A DNA stretch of 64,000 nt. It comes from a virus. Position 1 is the stretch's first letter, and each line of letters opens with the position of its first letter. The stretch is from IMG/VR virus record IMGVR_UViG_3300032238_000599, positions 80,987 to 144,986 of that record. One strand, given 5' to 3'. Of this stretch, positions 26,754 through 35,531 are shown piece after piece. The notes beneath the pieces were generated by a model that was given only the letters and a program-made list of their open reading frames with translations, was not told the DNA's origin and did not search any database. Made by a program: the position numbers and the translations under genes.

Positions 26754-27836
26754 ATGGCAAATATATTCACTGGTTTTTTAAATGGTGTTGTTAATGGTGC
26801 AACACACCCTAAAGGGCAGATGGGCGACTTTCAACATGCCGCTCGCATGTTTACCGACGACACATTTCGTCTTGCCCCTAAATTAAAATTTCAATTCCAT
26901 GTGGCGTTTAGCATTAATCCTAGCGCACTAAAAAATATTGGATTAACACTTCGACACAAAAACGAAATCAATATGTTAGTTAAGAGTGTGTCTCTTCCTA
27001 ATTTTAATATTGCAACAGAAACACTACATCAATACAATCGTAAAAAAGTTATACAAACAAAAATTGATTACCAACCAATAAACATTAAATTCCATGATGA
27101 TAACATGGGAGTTGTAAATCAATTATGGCAAAACTATTACGGATATTATTTTGCAGACAGTACAACATCAAAGACACCAGGAGCATACAACAGAACAGCT
27201 ATGCTAAACGCAAGTTATCTTAGAGGTACTTATGGTTTAGACAATAACAGTAGTGTTCCGTTTTTTAATAAGATTACAATTTATCAAATGGCTCGACAAG
27301 AGTATGTTAGTTACACTCTAGTAAATCCGTTAATCACTAATTGGAATCATGAAGGTATGGATTATGCTTCAAGTGCTACTCATGAAAATCAAATGACACT
27401 AGCATACGAAGCAGTGAACTACGGTGCAGGAAGAGTGCAACGCGGAGATCCAGAAGGATTTGCTTTAGAACATTACGATCTAAGCCCAAGCCCATTAAGC
27501 GTAGCTGGCGGTGGAACTGCTACCTTGTTTGGTAACGGTGGCGTTATTGCTGGCGCGGCCGATGTACTTGGTAGTATTTTTAGTGGGCAAGCATTTGAAA
27601 GTCCTGCAAATTTTATTAGTACTGCAATTAAAACAGTAAATACCTATCAGAATTCTAAGAAATTAACAAACGCAGGAGTTACCCAAGAAGGTAAAAACAT
27701 CATTGTTAAGACATTAAATTCTGTAGCAACTACTGGAGTAAGTGGTGTAAATGGTGTAGTGTTTCCACAAAGCTCAGTTAATGTAAACACATCAACGGCA
27801 GCAACTCCTATTAACTTAAACGGCAACGGACCTTAA
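26754..27836 (+). CDS. 54: Baseplate-tail tube initiator (gp54-like)
   Basis: A 360-residue protein. Key stretches are FQHAARMFTDDTFRLAPKLK, FQFHVAFSINPSAL, LVKSVSLPNFNIATETLHQY, NRKKVIQTKIDYQPINIKFH and YTLVNPLITNWNHEGMDY, the order I recall from gp54 of aquatic T4-like phages, a tube-fold protein that starts tail-tube polymerisation on the baseplate. The C-terminal third is Gly/Ser/Asn-rich. It follows gp19 across a terminator and has its own late promoter. Confidence 0.72.
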   Translation: MANIFTGFLNGVVNGATHPKGQMGDFQHAARMFTDDTFRLAPKLKFQFHVAFSINPSALKNIGLTLRHKNEINMLVKSVSLPNFNIATETLHQYNRKKVIQTKIDYQPINIKFHDDNMGVVNQLWQNYYGYYFADSTTSKTPGAYNRTAMLNASYLRGTYGLDNNSSVPFFNKITIYQMARQEYVSYTLVNPLITNWNHEGMDYASSATHENQMTLAYEAVNYGAGRVQRGDPEGFALEHYDLSPSPLSVAGGGTATLFGNGGVIAGAADVLGSIFSGQAFESPANFISTAIKTVNTYQNSKKLTNAGVTQEGKNIIVKTLNSVATTGVSGVNGVVFPQSSVNVNTSTAATPINLNGNGP

Positions 27837-27838
27837 AA

Positions 27839-28213
27839 ATGATTACTACAAATAATTTACCAGCAACAGAGTCGTCAGACAGCAGTACTGATGTTAAATT
27901 ATTCTTTGACAAATTTTTCTTACATGAAGTAAGTTTTCCAGCGGCAGAAATTGACACAGTTACTGGATTCTTTTTAAAAAGAGGATTCGATGATACTGCT
28001 AGTAAAAGTGTTACCATTGTATTATTAAACCAAGCACGTCAAGATAGTGTTAACGTATTTCAATTAATTGATACTCTAAAAGGTTTAACTGATGTACAGC
28101 TAAGTCAAGTTGTTGCAGAAGTGCTTAACGCTTATAGAGAAAAAACTAGCATCTTAGGATACAAGACTGCAGAATTAGTTGACTTATTTGAAAGTCGCAA
28201 CATTGTAGTATGA
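27839..28213 (+). CDS. Conserved small protein upstream of gp4
   Basis: A 124-residue protein, largely helical (VKLFFDKFFLHEVSFPAAEI, TVTGFFLKRGFDDTASKSVT, TDVQLSQVVAEVLNAYREKT). It sits 2 nt after the gp54-like stop and overlaps the gp4 start (ATGA). I recall a protein of the same pattern in this position in aquatic T4-like phages, but without a known function. Virion or assembly role inferred from the operon. Confidence 0.6.
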   Translation: MITTNNLPATESSDSSTDVKLFFDKFFLHEVSFPAAEIDTVTGFFLKRGFDDTASKSVTIVLLNQARQDSVNVFQLIDTLKGLTDVQLSQVVAEVLNAYREKTSILGYKTAELVDLFESRNIVV

Positions 28214-28644
28214 GCAGATTCGCCCAAGGTAAATTTGTACCCAAAAACCCAGCAAAATATATAGGAAACAAAGTTCCAACATATCGCTCAAGCTGGGAAT
28301 GGCAATTCATGTCGTTTTGTGATACACATACTAGTGTACAAAAATGGGCTTGCGAAGCAATTAAAATTCCATACAGAAATCCCTTAACTGGCAAACATAC
28401 AATATATGTACCAGATTTTTTTATACAATACGTAGATAAAAATAATGCTACACTTGTAGAACTAATAGAAATTAAACCTGAAAATCAGGCCAAACTAGAA
28501 AGTGTAGGACGTAACAAAACACATCAGGCACAATTTATACAAAACCAAGCAAAGTGGGCGGCAGCTGGTGCTTGGTGTAAACAGCAAGGAATTCGCTTTA
28601 GGGTAGTAACAGAAAAGGATCTATTCCATAACGGACGTAGATAA
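28210..28644 (+). CDS. 4: Head completion protein gp4
   Basis: A 144-residue basic protein. The pattern SRFAQGKFVPKNPAKYIGNK, TYRSSWEWQFMSFCDTHTSV, KIPYRNPLTGKHTIYVPDFF and LIEIKPENQ is that of T4 gp4 (head completion, also called gp50/65), which has a nuclease-like fold; PDFF and EIKP give the Asp and Glu-x-Lys of that fold. It acts after DNA packaging, before tail joining. It overlaps the preceding gene by 4 nt. Confidence 0.85.
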   Translation: MSRFAQGKFVPKNPAKYIGNKVPTYRSSWEWQFMSFCDTHTSVQKWACEAIKIPYRNPLTGKHTIYVPDFFIQYVDKNNATLVELIEIKPENQAKLESVGRNKTHQAQFIQNQAKWAAAGAWCKQQGIRFRVVTEKDLFHNGRR

Positions 28645-28647
28645 GTA
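28640..28647 (+). promoter_or_regulatory. Late-promoter-like GATAAGTA before gp16
   Basis: A one-base variant of the late octamer that overlaps the gp4 stop and lies exactly 5 nt before the gp16 ATG, with no Shine-Dalgarno sequence. It parallels the motif at 15105. Confidence 0.4.
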
Positions 28648-28652
28648 ATGTT

Positions 28653-29135
28653 ATGACTAAAAAACTTGAAGAATTATTAAATTTGCCCGAAAGCAAAAAA
28701 ATAATCAAAGACGACGCTAAAAAGAAAGAAGCTGTTCCCGCGGTTCAACCATTGCTCCGTGATATGGAAGAATTTGATAAAATATCAGCCGCACTTCCAC
28801 AAGTCAAAGGACTAGGGGATGTTAGTGACAGCGAATTAGATGCTCTAGCGCAACGTGCTCAAGATGCCTATGACGATTTAATGGACCTGGGTATGAACGT
28901 TGAAGCAAGATATAGCGGTAGAGTGTTTGAAGTAGCCGCAAGTATGTTAAAAAATGCTATCGATGCTAAATCTGCAAAGATTGATAAAAAGTTAAAAATG
29001 ATCGAATTGCAACTTAAGAAACAAAAATTGGATCAAGAAGCTAACCCAGAAGGAAATGGTGTTACATTAAACGGTGACGGATTCATTGTATCGGATCGTA
29101 ACAGCCTACTTGAAAAACTTAAGAATTTGAAATAA
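28653..29135 (+). CDS. 16: Terminase small subunit gp16
   Basis: A 160-residue acidic/helical protein. It begins MTKKLEELLNLP and has a central coiled-coil segment (SGRVFEVAASMLKNAIDAKS, then KIDKKLKMIELQLKKQKLDQ), as in T4 gp16, which forms rings through paired long helices and regulates the packaging motor. Position between gp4 and, two genes later, gp17 supports the call. In T4, 16 and 17 are adjacent; here two small genes intervene. Confidence 0.72.
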   Translation: MTKKLEELLNLPESKKIIKDDAKKKEAVPAVQPLLRDMEEFDKISAALPQVKGLGDVSDSELDALAQRAQDAYDDLMDLGMNVEARYSGRVFEVAASMLKNAIDAKSAKIDKKLKMIELQLKKQKLDQEANPEGNGVTLNGDGFIVSDRNSLLEKLKNLK

Positions 29136-29138
29136 ATA
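29131..29138 (+). promoter_or_regulatory. T4-type late promoter octamer AATAAATA
   Basis: It overlaps the gp16 stop codon and lies 20 nt before the ATG at 29159. Only a weak purine-rich ribosome site follows. Confidence 0.55.
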
Positions 29139-29158
29139 TAAGATAACAGAGAATCCCT

Positions 29159-29782
29159 ATGAATTTATTTGGAACATTTAAACAATACCTAAGCGAAAGT
29201 AAAAAGACCTATAGCTTTAGAGTAAAAATTGCAGGTGCATTACCTGAAGGCTGTGAAAAAAACATGAAAGAATGTCTAGCTAAATTTGACTGCGCCGCAG
29301 TTAAATCAGTTAGTCGTACACCTATTCAAGAAAGTCCAATGGATTTTCCAGCATTGAAAAATTTAGAAGTGCATACTTTCGATATTGATTGTAATTACCC
29401 TTCAATTAGTCCAGCAGTTAAAGATCAAATTAGCGAAGTGTTAGGCATACCTCAAGGACGTATTGTAGTTCGTACACCACAAGAACAAGCTGAGATCGAA
29501 TTAAACCAATCTCATATGAAAGTACCGGGTGAAGGCGAAAGTTTACTTGAAAAAGATTACGAAAAAAATGATGATGCACAAAAACTAGTAGGTGAAACTC
29601 ACGTAACTAGTTTCTTAAAAGAATTAGATAAAATAAATGCTGAACGAAAAGCAAAGATTGTAAAACATGAAGGCAAAGAAGAAGGCGGGATGAGTGATCC
29701 GGAATTTGAAGAGCCTAAGGATAGCAAAAAAAGCCCACTAAAAGGTTTAACTGGTAATCCAGACCCACGTAAAGGAAAATAA
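29159..29782 (+). CDS. Conserved unknown protein between gp16 and gp17
   Basis: A 207-residue protein. The first 110 residues look like a compact alpha/beta domain (YSFRVKIAGALPEGCEKNMK, LEVHTFDIDCNYPSISPAV); the last 90 are charged, low-complexity and probably disordered (EGKEEGGMSDPEFEEPKDSK). No known domain is recognised. Late promoter and location suggest packaging, scaffold or virion-internal roles. It is followed by the next start after 1 nt. Confidence 0.55.
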   Translation: MNLFGTFKQYLSESKKTYSFRVKIAGALPEGCEKNMKECLAKFDCAAVKSVSRTPIQESPMDFPALKNLEVHTFDIDCNYPSISPAVKDQISEVLGIPQGRIVVRTPQEQAEIELNQSHMKVPGEGESLLEKDYEKNDDAQKLVGETHVTSFLKELDKINAERKAKIVKHEGKEEGGMSDPEFEEPKDSKKSPLKGLTGNPDPRKGK

Positions 29783-29783
29783 A

Positions 29784-30365
29784 ATGAATTTTAATGAACT
29801 AATGACAAAATTGTCAGAAATAGAAGGGTCTGGTACTGTACCACACGATTCAACTGCTAGTCCACTATCACACGTTGATGCAGAAATTGAAGAATGTGGT
29901 ATGCCAGGCATGAGCAACATGCCAAGTGGCATGATGGGCATGAGAGAAGAGCCACCAAAACAAGCTGACTCTGTTACTATGAATGTTAGCATGAATGGTA
30001 GTGGCGCAGGCGGCATTCGTGACTTAATGTCGTTGTTAAGAAACATTGAAGATGGTGGTGCAGAAGACGCTATGCCAACAGTATTGTCAATAGATGAACC
30101 TGAGATGGGTATTGCAATAGGCGGTGATGACGAACACGAGCACGGACACGATGATCACAAAAAGCTACTTGGCGATGTGGGAGAAGAATATGCTAACGAA
30201 CCAGACGAAATGTATTCTGGAGTTAGTGCATCTGTACACAACGGTGCTGATTTGAACAGATCTAAAAGAGGATTTGCGGCAGCTCAGCCAGGTGATAATG
30301 CCATGGCAACTGAGAGCTTAAAAGCACAACTAAAAAATCTGTATACCGAAGTTAAAAACAGATAA
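29784..30365 (+). CDS. Met/Gly/His-rich acidic protein, unknown
   Basis: A 193-residue protein. A Met/Gly/Pro-rich stretch (MPGMSNMPSGMMGMREEPPK) is followed by a His/Asp/Glu cluster (GGDDEHEHGHDDHKKL) that could bind divalent metal, and a basic helical end (ESLKAQLKNLYTEVKNR). It resembles a disordered scaffold or internal head protein. It is followed by a terminator. No enzymatic motif is seen. Confidence 0.5.
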   Translation: MNFNELMTKLSEIEGSGTVPHDSTASPLSHVDAEIEECGMPGMSNMPSGMMGMREEPPKQADSVTMNVSMNGSGAGGIRDLMSLLRNIEDGGAEDAMPTVLSIDEPEMGIAIGGDDEHEHGHDDHKKLLGDVGEEYANEPDEMYSGVSASVHNGADLNRSKRGFAAAQPGDNAMATESLKAQLKNLYTEVKNR

Positions 30366-30384
30366 TTCTGCTATAAGTACGCTC

Positions 30385-30410
30385 AAAGCGGCCACCATGG
30401 CCGCTTTTTT
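30385..30410 (+). terminator. Rho-independent terminator before gp17
   Basis: A 9-bp stem AAAGCGGCC / GGCCGCTTT with loop ACCAT runs into T residues, 19 nt after the preceding stop. A TATAAGTA motif lies just upstream (30372-30379). Confidence 0.9.
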
Positions 30411-30412
30411 AT

Positions 30413-30420
30413 TGTAAATA
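30413..30420 (+). promoter_or_regulatory. T4-type late promoter octamer TGTAAATA for gp17
   Basis: It follows the terminator by 2 nt and ends exactly 5 nt before the gp17 ATG. There is no Shine-Dalgarno sequence. Confidence 0.5.
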
Positions 30421-30425
30421 GTATT

Positions 30426-32027
30426 ATGGGAAAATCATTAGACGGTGTCTTAACCAAAAAGGCACACAAACAAGAAAAGTTTACTGAGCAACAAGTTCAA
30501 GACTTGTTAATGTGTGCTGACCTCGAAACGGGATATTTGCATTTTTCTAAAAACTTTTTTTACATACAACACCCTACTAAAGGTAAAATGTTGTTTGAAC
30601 CTTTTGACTATCAAGTAAGATTGTTAGACACTTATCACGGTAGTCGATTTAATGTAAACATGTTACCTCGACAAATGGGCAAGACTACTTGTGCTAGTGC
30701 TTATTTGTTATGGTATGCTATGTTTCATCCAGACTCAACACTACTTGTTGCCGCGCACAAATACACAGGCGCACAAGAAATTATGCAACGTATTCGTTAC
30801 GCATATGAAGATTGTCCTGATCATATTCGTTGCGGTGTTGTAAGTTACAACAAACAGTCAATTGAATTTGATAACGGTTCGCGTATTGTAGCACAAACAA
30901 CAACGGCTAATACAGGTCGCGGTATGTCTATTACACTATTATACTGTGACGAGTTTGCGTTTGTACAACCTAACATTGCTGAAGAATTCTGGACTTCTAT
31001 TTCGCCTACACTAGCAACTGGTGGACGAGCAATTATTACATCGACACCTAATAGTGACGAAGATACATTTGCACAAATCTGGAAAGATGCAAACAAACAT
31101 TTTGACGAATATGGAAATGAAAGTCCTGAAGGTTTAGGCATCAACGGATTTAAAGGATTTACTTGTTCTTGGAACGAACATCCTGATAGAGATGACGAAT
31201 GGGCAATTACAGAACGTGGGCGTATTGGCGAAGAAAAGTTTCGACGTGAATATGGATGTGAATTCTTAATCTACGACGAAACACTGATTAACAGTATTAA
31301 ACTTAGCGAACTGTCAGGCAGAGATCCTATCAGTCGAATGGGGCAAACTAGAATTTACAAAAAACCTGAAGCTGGAAATCTCTATCTTGTAAGTTTAGAT
31401 CCTAGTCTTGGAACTGGCGGCAACTATAGTGCTATTGAAGTTATAGAACTGCCCAGTTTTGAACAAGTGGCCGAGTGGCATCATAATATGACTCCTATAC
31501 AAGGGCAAATTAAAATCATGCGAGAAATTCTTGAGTGGATTCAAGATCATATTGGACAAGAAAACAGTAACAGCATATACTGGTCAATTGAAAATAACAA
31601 CATCGGTGAAGCAGGACTTGTTTGTATTAGGGACGTAGGCGAAGAGCATTTTCCAGGCATGTTTGTAAGCGAACCAATTCGTAAAGGACATGTACGTAAA
31701 TTCCGTAAGGGATTTAATACAACACATAAGAGTAAGATTTCAGCCTGTGCTAGATTGAAACATTTAATTGAACAGGGCACATTTAAAATGCACAGTAGGC
31801 CCTTAATAACTGAATTAAAAGCCTTCATTGCACAAGGTATTACATTTAAAGCTAAAGTAGGTGAATACGACGACTTAGTCAGTGCGTTATTACTAGCTGT
31901 ACGCATGAGCGCGGTGCTAGCGGACTGGGATCCACGTGTTTTTGAAACACTAAGCAGTCGAGAAGACTGGGACGAAGAAGATTATGAACCGCCGATGCCT
32001 ATATTTGTTTCAACAGGGCTAGGATAA
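30426..32027 (+). CDS. 17: Terminase large subunit gp17 (packaging ATPase/nuclease)
   Basis: A 533-residue protein. The ATPase domain carries Walker A PRQMGKTT (81-88), Walker B LLYCDEF (171-177) and a coupling motif ITSTPNS (204-210). The nuclease domain begins near 310 with LVSLDPSLG (Asp325), followed by the acidic YDDLVSALLLA near 480. This is the motor that pumps DNA into the prohead and cuts concatemers. The C-terminus is acidic. The stop codon overlaps the next late promoter. Confidence 0.95.
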   Translation: MGKSLDGVLTKKAHKQEKFTEQQVQDLLMCADLETGYLHFSKNFFYIQHPTKGKMLFEPFDYQVRLLDTYHGSRFNVNMLPRQMGKTTCASAYLLWYAMFHPDSTLLVAAHKYTGAQEIMQRIRYAYEDCPDHIRCGVVSYNKQSIEFDNGSRIVAQTTTANTGRGMSITLLYCDEFAFVQPNIAEEFWTSISPTLATGGRAIITSTPNSDEDTFAQIWKDANKHFDEYGNESPEGLGINGFKGFTCSWNEHPDRDDEWAITERGRIGEEKFRREYGCEFLIYDETLINSIKLSELSGRDPISRMGQTRIYKKPEAGNLYLVSLDPSLGTGGNYSAIEVIELPSFEQVAEWHHNMTPIQGQIKIMREILEWIQDHIGQENSNSIYWSIENNNIGEAGLVCIRDVGEEHFPGMFVSEPIRKGHVRKFRKGFNTTHKSKISACARLKHLIEQGTFKMHSRPLITELKAFIAQGITFKAKVGEYDDLVSALLLAVRMSAVLADWDPRVFETLSSREDWDEEDYEPPMPIFVSTGLG

Positions 32028-32030
32028 ATA
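32023..32030 (+). promoter_or_regulatory. T4-type late promoter octamer GATAAATA
   Basis: It overlaps the gp17 stop codon and lies 4 nt before the ATG at 32035, with no Shine-Dalgarno sequence. Confidence 0.55.
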
Positions 32031-32034
32031 CAAC

Positions 32035-34140
32035 ATGAACGCAAATCTAGAAAACATTGCAGAAGAACTATTTGGAAAAATACGTACCCGCTTTCCTACC
32101 ATTCAATTAGGGGATGAAAAGGGCGAAGTTATTGCCAACGAAAATGATATTGGCCAAGCACGATTTTTCGAATTTGACTATGTAAAAGAAGGAATTCCTT
32201 TAGGTAGTGTAAGCATTCAGTTAAGTGAAAAAAATGGCTTAACAGTTATGTATAGCAACGATCTAGTAGAAGGCCAAGGACAAAACCTAGTAAATGAATG
32301 GTATGGTTTCCTTAAAAGCCTTAGAGAATTTGCCAAGAAAAGATTATTAAATTTTGACACACGTGATCTTGTTAAGAGCAATCTAGACAAACGCGATTAC
32401 GAATTTTTAGCCAAGACTGGAGAAGGCCAAATGACCGAAAGTAAATTATGGGGAACTAACAGAACTAGTTTCCAAGATATGGGAGAAGCTAAAATTATAG
32501 TTAAGCATAGCAAAAATGTTAACTATGATAATCCAGCTGGACGAACACTTCATATCGAAAGCATCTTTATTGAAAATGCAGAAGGTGAGCGTTTTAAATA
32601 TCCATATAAGCATCTTAATGGCGCCCGTGCTCTTGCAAGACACGTTGCACACGGTGGCACACCATACGATCAAATTGGCGAACATGTTATTGGTCTAAGT
32701 GAAGAATTAAGCAAGTTACGTTTCTTTAAAGGCTATGTAAGCCGCCAAGAACAAGTAAGTGAAGCAATGGGAAATGTAACTGACAAAGTTATCGAGCGTA
32801 TTGATCAAGTTAAAAAAGAAATACATCAACTACAATCAGAAAGTCATTACCAATCGTTTGTTGAAAGTTTTCAAACACAAGAAGCTCGTGCTATTCCCGA
32901 AGACATTATGAATGACTGGGTTGATCGTTTAACTGTTCGCAGTTTTAACGAAGCTTTAAAAGATGTCTTCCCTTACATTTATAAACTAGTAGGCGAAGAC
33001 GGCGTACAGGTTAAAGAACTTTCTGTCGACGACATAATTGGTGAAGCTGAAGAAGAATGTGAAGAATGCGGAATGCTTGAAAGTAAGTGTGAGTGTGATG
33101 ACGAAATAGAAGAAAGTTTTGACCTAGTCCAAGAATTCGAAAATGCTATCGAACAAATTGTAAAAGAAGATGATGACTTGTTTAGTACTGACGGACAAGT
33201 TCAACAGTCTGCAATTGATAAACTAAATCGTTTAATGGCACAAGAATTAAAAGCAGGTCCAGATGGTACTAACGCTACTATGACATTGAAAGGATTAATC
33301 GATGATTCAGAGTTTACAAAAACTCTAAAGTCATTGCCTGCAGAAACCGATATTCGTCCTTTAGTAAAAGGTTATGTTGACACTAACTATCCAGAGCTAG
33401 CAGATAAATTAAACTTTGGAAGTGAAAGCGGTGTAGATAGCTCAAGCCCTGCAGAACCTCCAGCGCCGGCGGCAGCACCTGCTGAAGCTCCTCCAGCAGC
33501 ACCAGAGGCAACGGCTGCTCCTGCTGAACAACCAGCACCTGCTACAGAAAGTACTGATCGTAAATCAAAAGGTGGTGCAAGAGAAGTTGTAGAATTTATT
33601 AAATCATTCTATGATAGAGATCGCGGAACATTCCCTAAAGGCGAAATGGGCGTTATGATTGCTGCCAAGAAAGAATTTGGTGATCATGTTGTACCAGTAG
33701 CTAAACGTGTAATTGAAACCTTATCTACTATTGGACAACCAAAGCGTGCCGAGCATGAAGAGATGGAAGGTATTAAAAAACTAGCCGGTTTGAACCGTGG
33801 CGAAGTAGAAGAAGAAATGCCTCCTATGATAGATCCAAATGCTATGATGAAACAGCAAATGGACAGAATGCAAGGTAAGATGCCTAATCTAGATCCTGCT
33901 ACTATGATGAAAAGTCAGCAAGACAGAATAGCAAACATGAAAACAAAAATGCCAACTGATGGCGGAGATAGCTATAAAGTAAATGGCAAGCCTGTTTCAA
34001 AACAAGAATACGATGCATTTATGGCGCAACATCCAGAGCTTGCTCAGAATATGAAAGACCCAATGAACGTAGTCAAAGGCAATCCTGAGCTAGCTAGAAT
34101 TAAGAAAATGGCTGGCATGAGCAACGATAACGATTGGTAA
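32035..34140 (+). CDS. Large conserved unknown protein with Cys cluster and disordered linker
   Basis: A 701-residue protein. An N-terminal alpha/beta part (residues 1-250) is followed by helices with coiled-coil character (KVIERIDQVKKEIHQLQSES), a compact cysteine cluster CEECGMLESKCEC (around 343-355) that could bind zinc, an Ala/Pro/Glu-rich linker (PAPAAAPAEAPPAAPEATAA), and a Met/Gln/Lys-rich helical end. It is not recognised as a named family. Its late promoter and position after gp17 suggest an internal head or assembly protein. Confidence 0.55.
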   Translation: MNANLENIAEELFGKIRTRFPTIQLGDEKGEVIANENDIGQARFFEFDYVKEGIPLGSVSIQLSEKNGLTVMYSNDLVEGQGQNLVNEWYGFLKSLREFAKKRLLNFDTRDLVKSNLDKRDYEFLAKTGEGQMTESKLWGTNRTSFQDMGEAKIIVKHSKNVNYDNPAGRTLHIESIFIENAEGERFKYPYKHLNGARALARHVAHGGTPYDQIGEHVIGLSEELSKLRFFKGYVSRQEQVSEAMGNVTDKVIERIDQVKKEIHQLQSESHYQSFVESFQTQEARAIPEDIMNDWVDRLTVRSFNEALKDVFPYIYKLVGEDGVQVKELSVDDIIGEAEEECEECGMLESKCECDDEIEESFDLVQEFENAIEQIVKEDDDLFSTDGQVQQSAIDKLNRLMAQELKAGPDGTNATMTLKGLIDDSEFTKTLKSLPAETDIRPLVKGYVDTNYPELADKLNFGSESGVDSSSPAEPPAPAAAPAEAPPAAPEATAAPAEQPAPATESTDRKSKGGAREVVEFIKSFYDRDRGTFPKGEMGVMIAAKKEFGDHVVPVAKRVIETLSTIGQPKRAEHEEMEGIKKLAGLNRGEVEEEMPPMIDPNAMMKQQMDRMQGKMPNLDPATMMKSQQDRIANMKTKMPTDGGDSYKVNGKPVSKQEYDAFMAQHPELAQNMKDPMNVVKGNPELARIKKMAGMSNDNDW

Positions 34141-34155
34141 TACTAAGGATATTTT

Positions 34156-35379
34156 ATGAACGATCAAACATTTAAAGGGTTTAAATTCTATAGAGATTTA
34201 TTAAACGAAGCTCCGTACACCGGAATTGATCCAATTATACGTCAACGTTTAGGAATGCAACCTGCAACACAAGCCGAGATAGATGCATACACTAAAGCTA
34301 ATCCAGGTGGATTGCGAGACAGAAATGGTAACCCTATTAGAGATGGGTCAGGACAGCCAATTCAAAGCGGTGGAACTAATGCTGTAGTAAGTGCGGCAAC
34401 GCAAGCGGCACAAGCGGCAACGCCTGCTCCACAAACAGGAGATGCCGCAAACCCAATGCAAAAAGACCCAGCACAAGCGGCACAAGCGGCACAAGCGGCA
34501 CAAGCGGCACAAGCCCCACAAACAGGTGCTGCCGCAAACCCAATGCAAAAAGACCCAGCACAAGCGGCACAAGCGGCACAAGCCGCCGCGCCACAAGGTT
34601 CTATTGCTACTGATACAACAGATCCATTAGCACCAAACAATCAGCCTAAACAACCGCCAGCTATGACAGCTTCCGATCAAGAAGATGCTGACATGGGTGC
34701 CGCAATGCGAGCTAATCAAAATCAAGCAGGACATGATGCGGCAATTGCTAGCGGAGCACAAGATGATGCTACTGGAGTGGATGCCGCAGTTGCCGCAAAT
34801 GCCGCAAAACCAGCTACTGCTGCCGGAGCAGCCGCCCAGCCAGCAAGACCAGTAACTAAGACACCTACCGCAAAAGGCGACCCAAAAATTGTTGCTTATC
34901 AAAATGAGTTAATTAAGAAAGGTGCTAAAATTAAAGCAGACGGAATTTATGGACCGGCAACTAATCAAGCCGCAACACAATTTGGTTTGCCACCTCCGGC
35001 TGGAATCAAAACTACTGCTAATGCTGGCGGCCCAACAAAAACTCTACCAGCAGGCACGCCTCCGATGAAGAGTAAAATTGGCCAAGCTATTACAGGACAA
35101 CAACCAAATATTGCAAAACCTGCCCCAACTGGTGCCGCAACACAGCCAGCAACTACCGGCACTACTAACCAATCAGTGCAAGGCAATATGAAAATGGGTA
35201 AACCAGATGGTCCTATTACATTCAATGGTAAAGTAGTGCAACCAGGCGCACCAGAATATGCAGCCGCTTCAGATGCATTAATTAAGGCACAACAAAAATC
35301 TCAAAACATGAGAAGACCTATGGGTGCTCAACCAACTGGTGGAACAATTAGACAAGGTGCGGCAAGCACTACTTATTAA
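34156..35379 (+). CDS. Ala/Gln-repeat protein with peptidoglycan-binding-like segment
   Basis: A 407-residue protein made mostly of Ala/Gln/Pro/Thr. A tandem repeat (AQAAQAAQAAQ, flanked by NPMQKDP twice) fills about residues 75-145. Residues near 235-275 (PKIVAYQNELIKKGAKIKAD, then GIYGPATNQAATQFG) match the pattern of PG_binding_1 domains, which bind peptidoglycan. A virion-associated cell-wall-contacting protein is plausible. The ribosome site AAGGA precedes the ATG. It ends before a strong terminator. Confidence 0.55.
   Translation: MNDQTFKGFKFYRDLLNEAPYTGIDPIIRQRLGMQPATQAEIDAYTKANPGGLRDRNGNPIRDGSGQPIQSGGTNAVVSAATQAAQAATPAPQTGDAANPMQKDPAQAAQAAQAAQAAQAPQTGAAANPMQKDPAQAAQAAQAAAPQGSIATDTTDPLAPNNQPKQPPAMTASDQEDADMGAAMRANQNQAGHDAAIASGAQDDATGVDAAVAANAAKPATAAGAAAQPARPVTKTPTAKGDPKIVAYQNELIKKGAKIKADGIYGPATNQAATQFGLPPPAGIKTTANAGGPTKTLPAGTPPMKSKIGQAITGQQPNIAKPAPTGAATQPATTGTTNQSVQGNMKMGKPDGPITFNGKVVQPGAPEYAAASDALIKAQQKSQNMRRPMGAQPTGGTIRQGAASTTY
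34431..34590 (+). repeat. In-frame tandem repeats (9-mer array and 87-bp duplication)
   Basis: The 9-mer GCACAAGCG (Ala-Gln-Ala) repeats consecutively near 34471-34514 and again near 34557-34580. The whole block beginning ACAAACAGG recurs with an 87-bp period (34431 and 34518). Array length is likely to vary between related phages through slippage. Confidence 0.85.
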
Positions 35380-35430
35380 TTGGTAAAAATAAATCAGTTT
35401 TAAGCAAGATTTCTCTTGCAAACATAAATA

Positions 35431-35468
35431 AAAGTGCGTATACTACGGTATATGCACTTTTTGTTTTT
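35431..35468 (+). terminator. Rho-independent terminator separating late and replication regions
   Basis: A 13-bp stem AAAGTGCGTATAC / GTATATGCACTTT (one G-U pair) with a short loop is followed by T-rich sequence. The 152-bp gap it occupies (35380-35531) holds no gene; it also contains a CATAAATA just before the stem and an AGGAGG ribosome site for gp32. Confidence 0.88.
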
Positions 35469-35531
35469 ACATAGTGTAGAAACAATTAAAGGCAATATAA
35501 AAGGCTATTAAAATTTATTAGGAGGCTCATT

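Noticed and set aside
34471-34590. Regular short repeats resembling a CRISPR array
   Set aside because: Units are 9 bp with no unique spacers and are in frame within a gene, encoding Ala-Gln-Ala.
35423-35430. CATAAATA late octamer before the gp32 region
   Set aside because: It lies directly before a strong terminator and about 100 nt before the gp32 ATG, which has its own AGGAGG site; a transcript from it would end at once. Treated as chance in AT-rich sequence.
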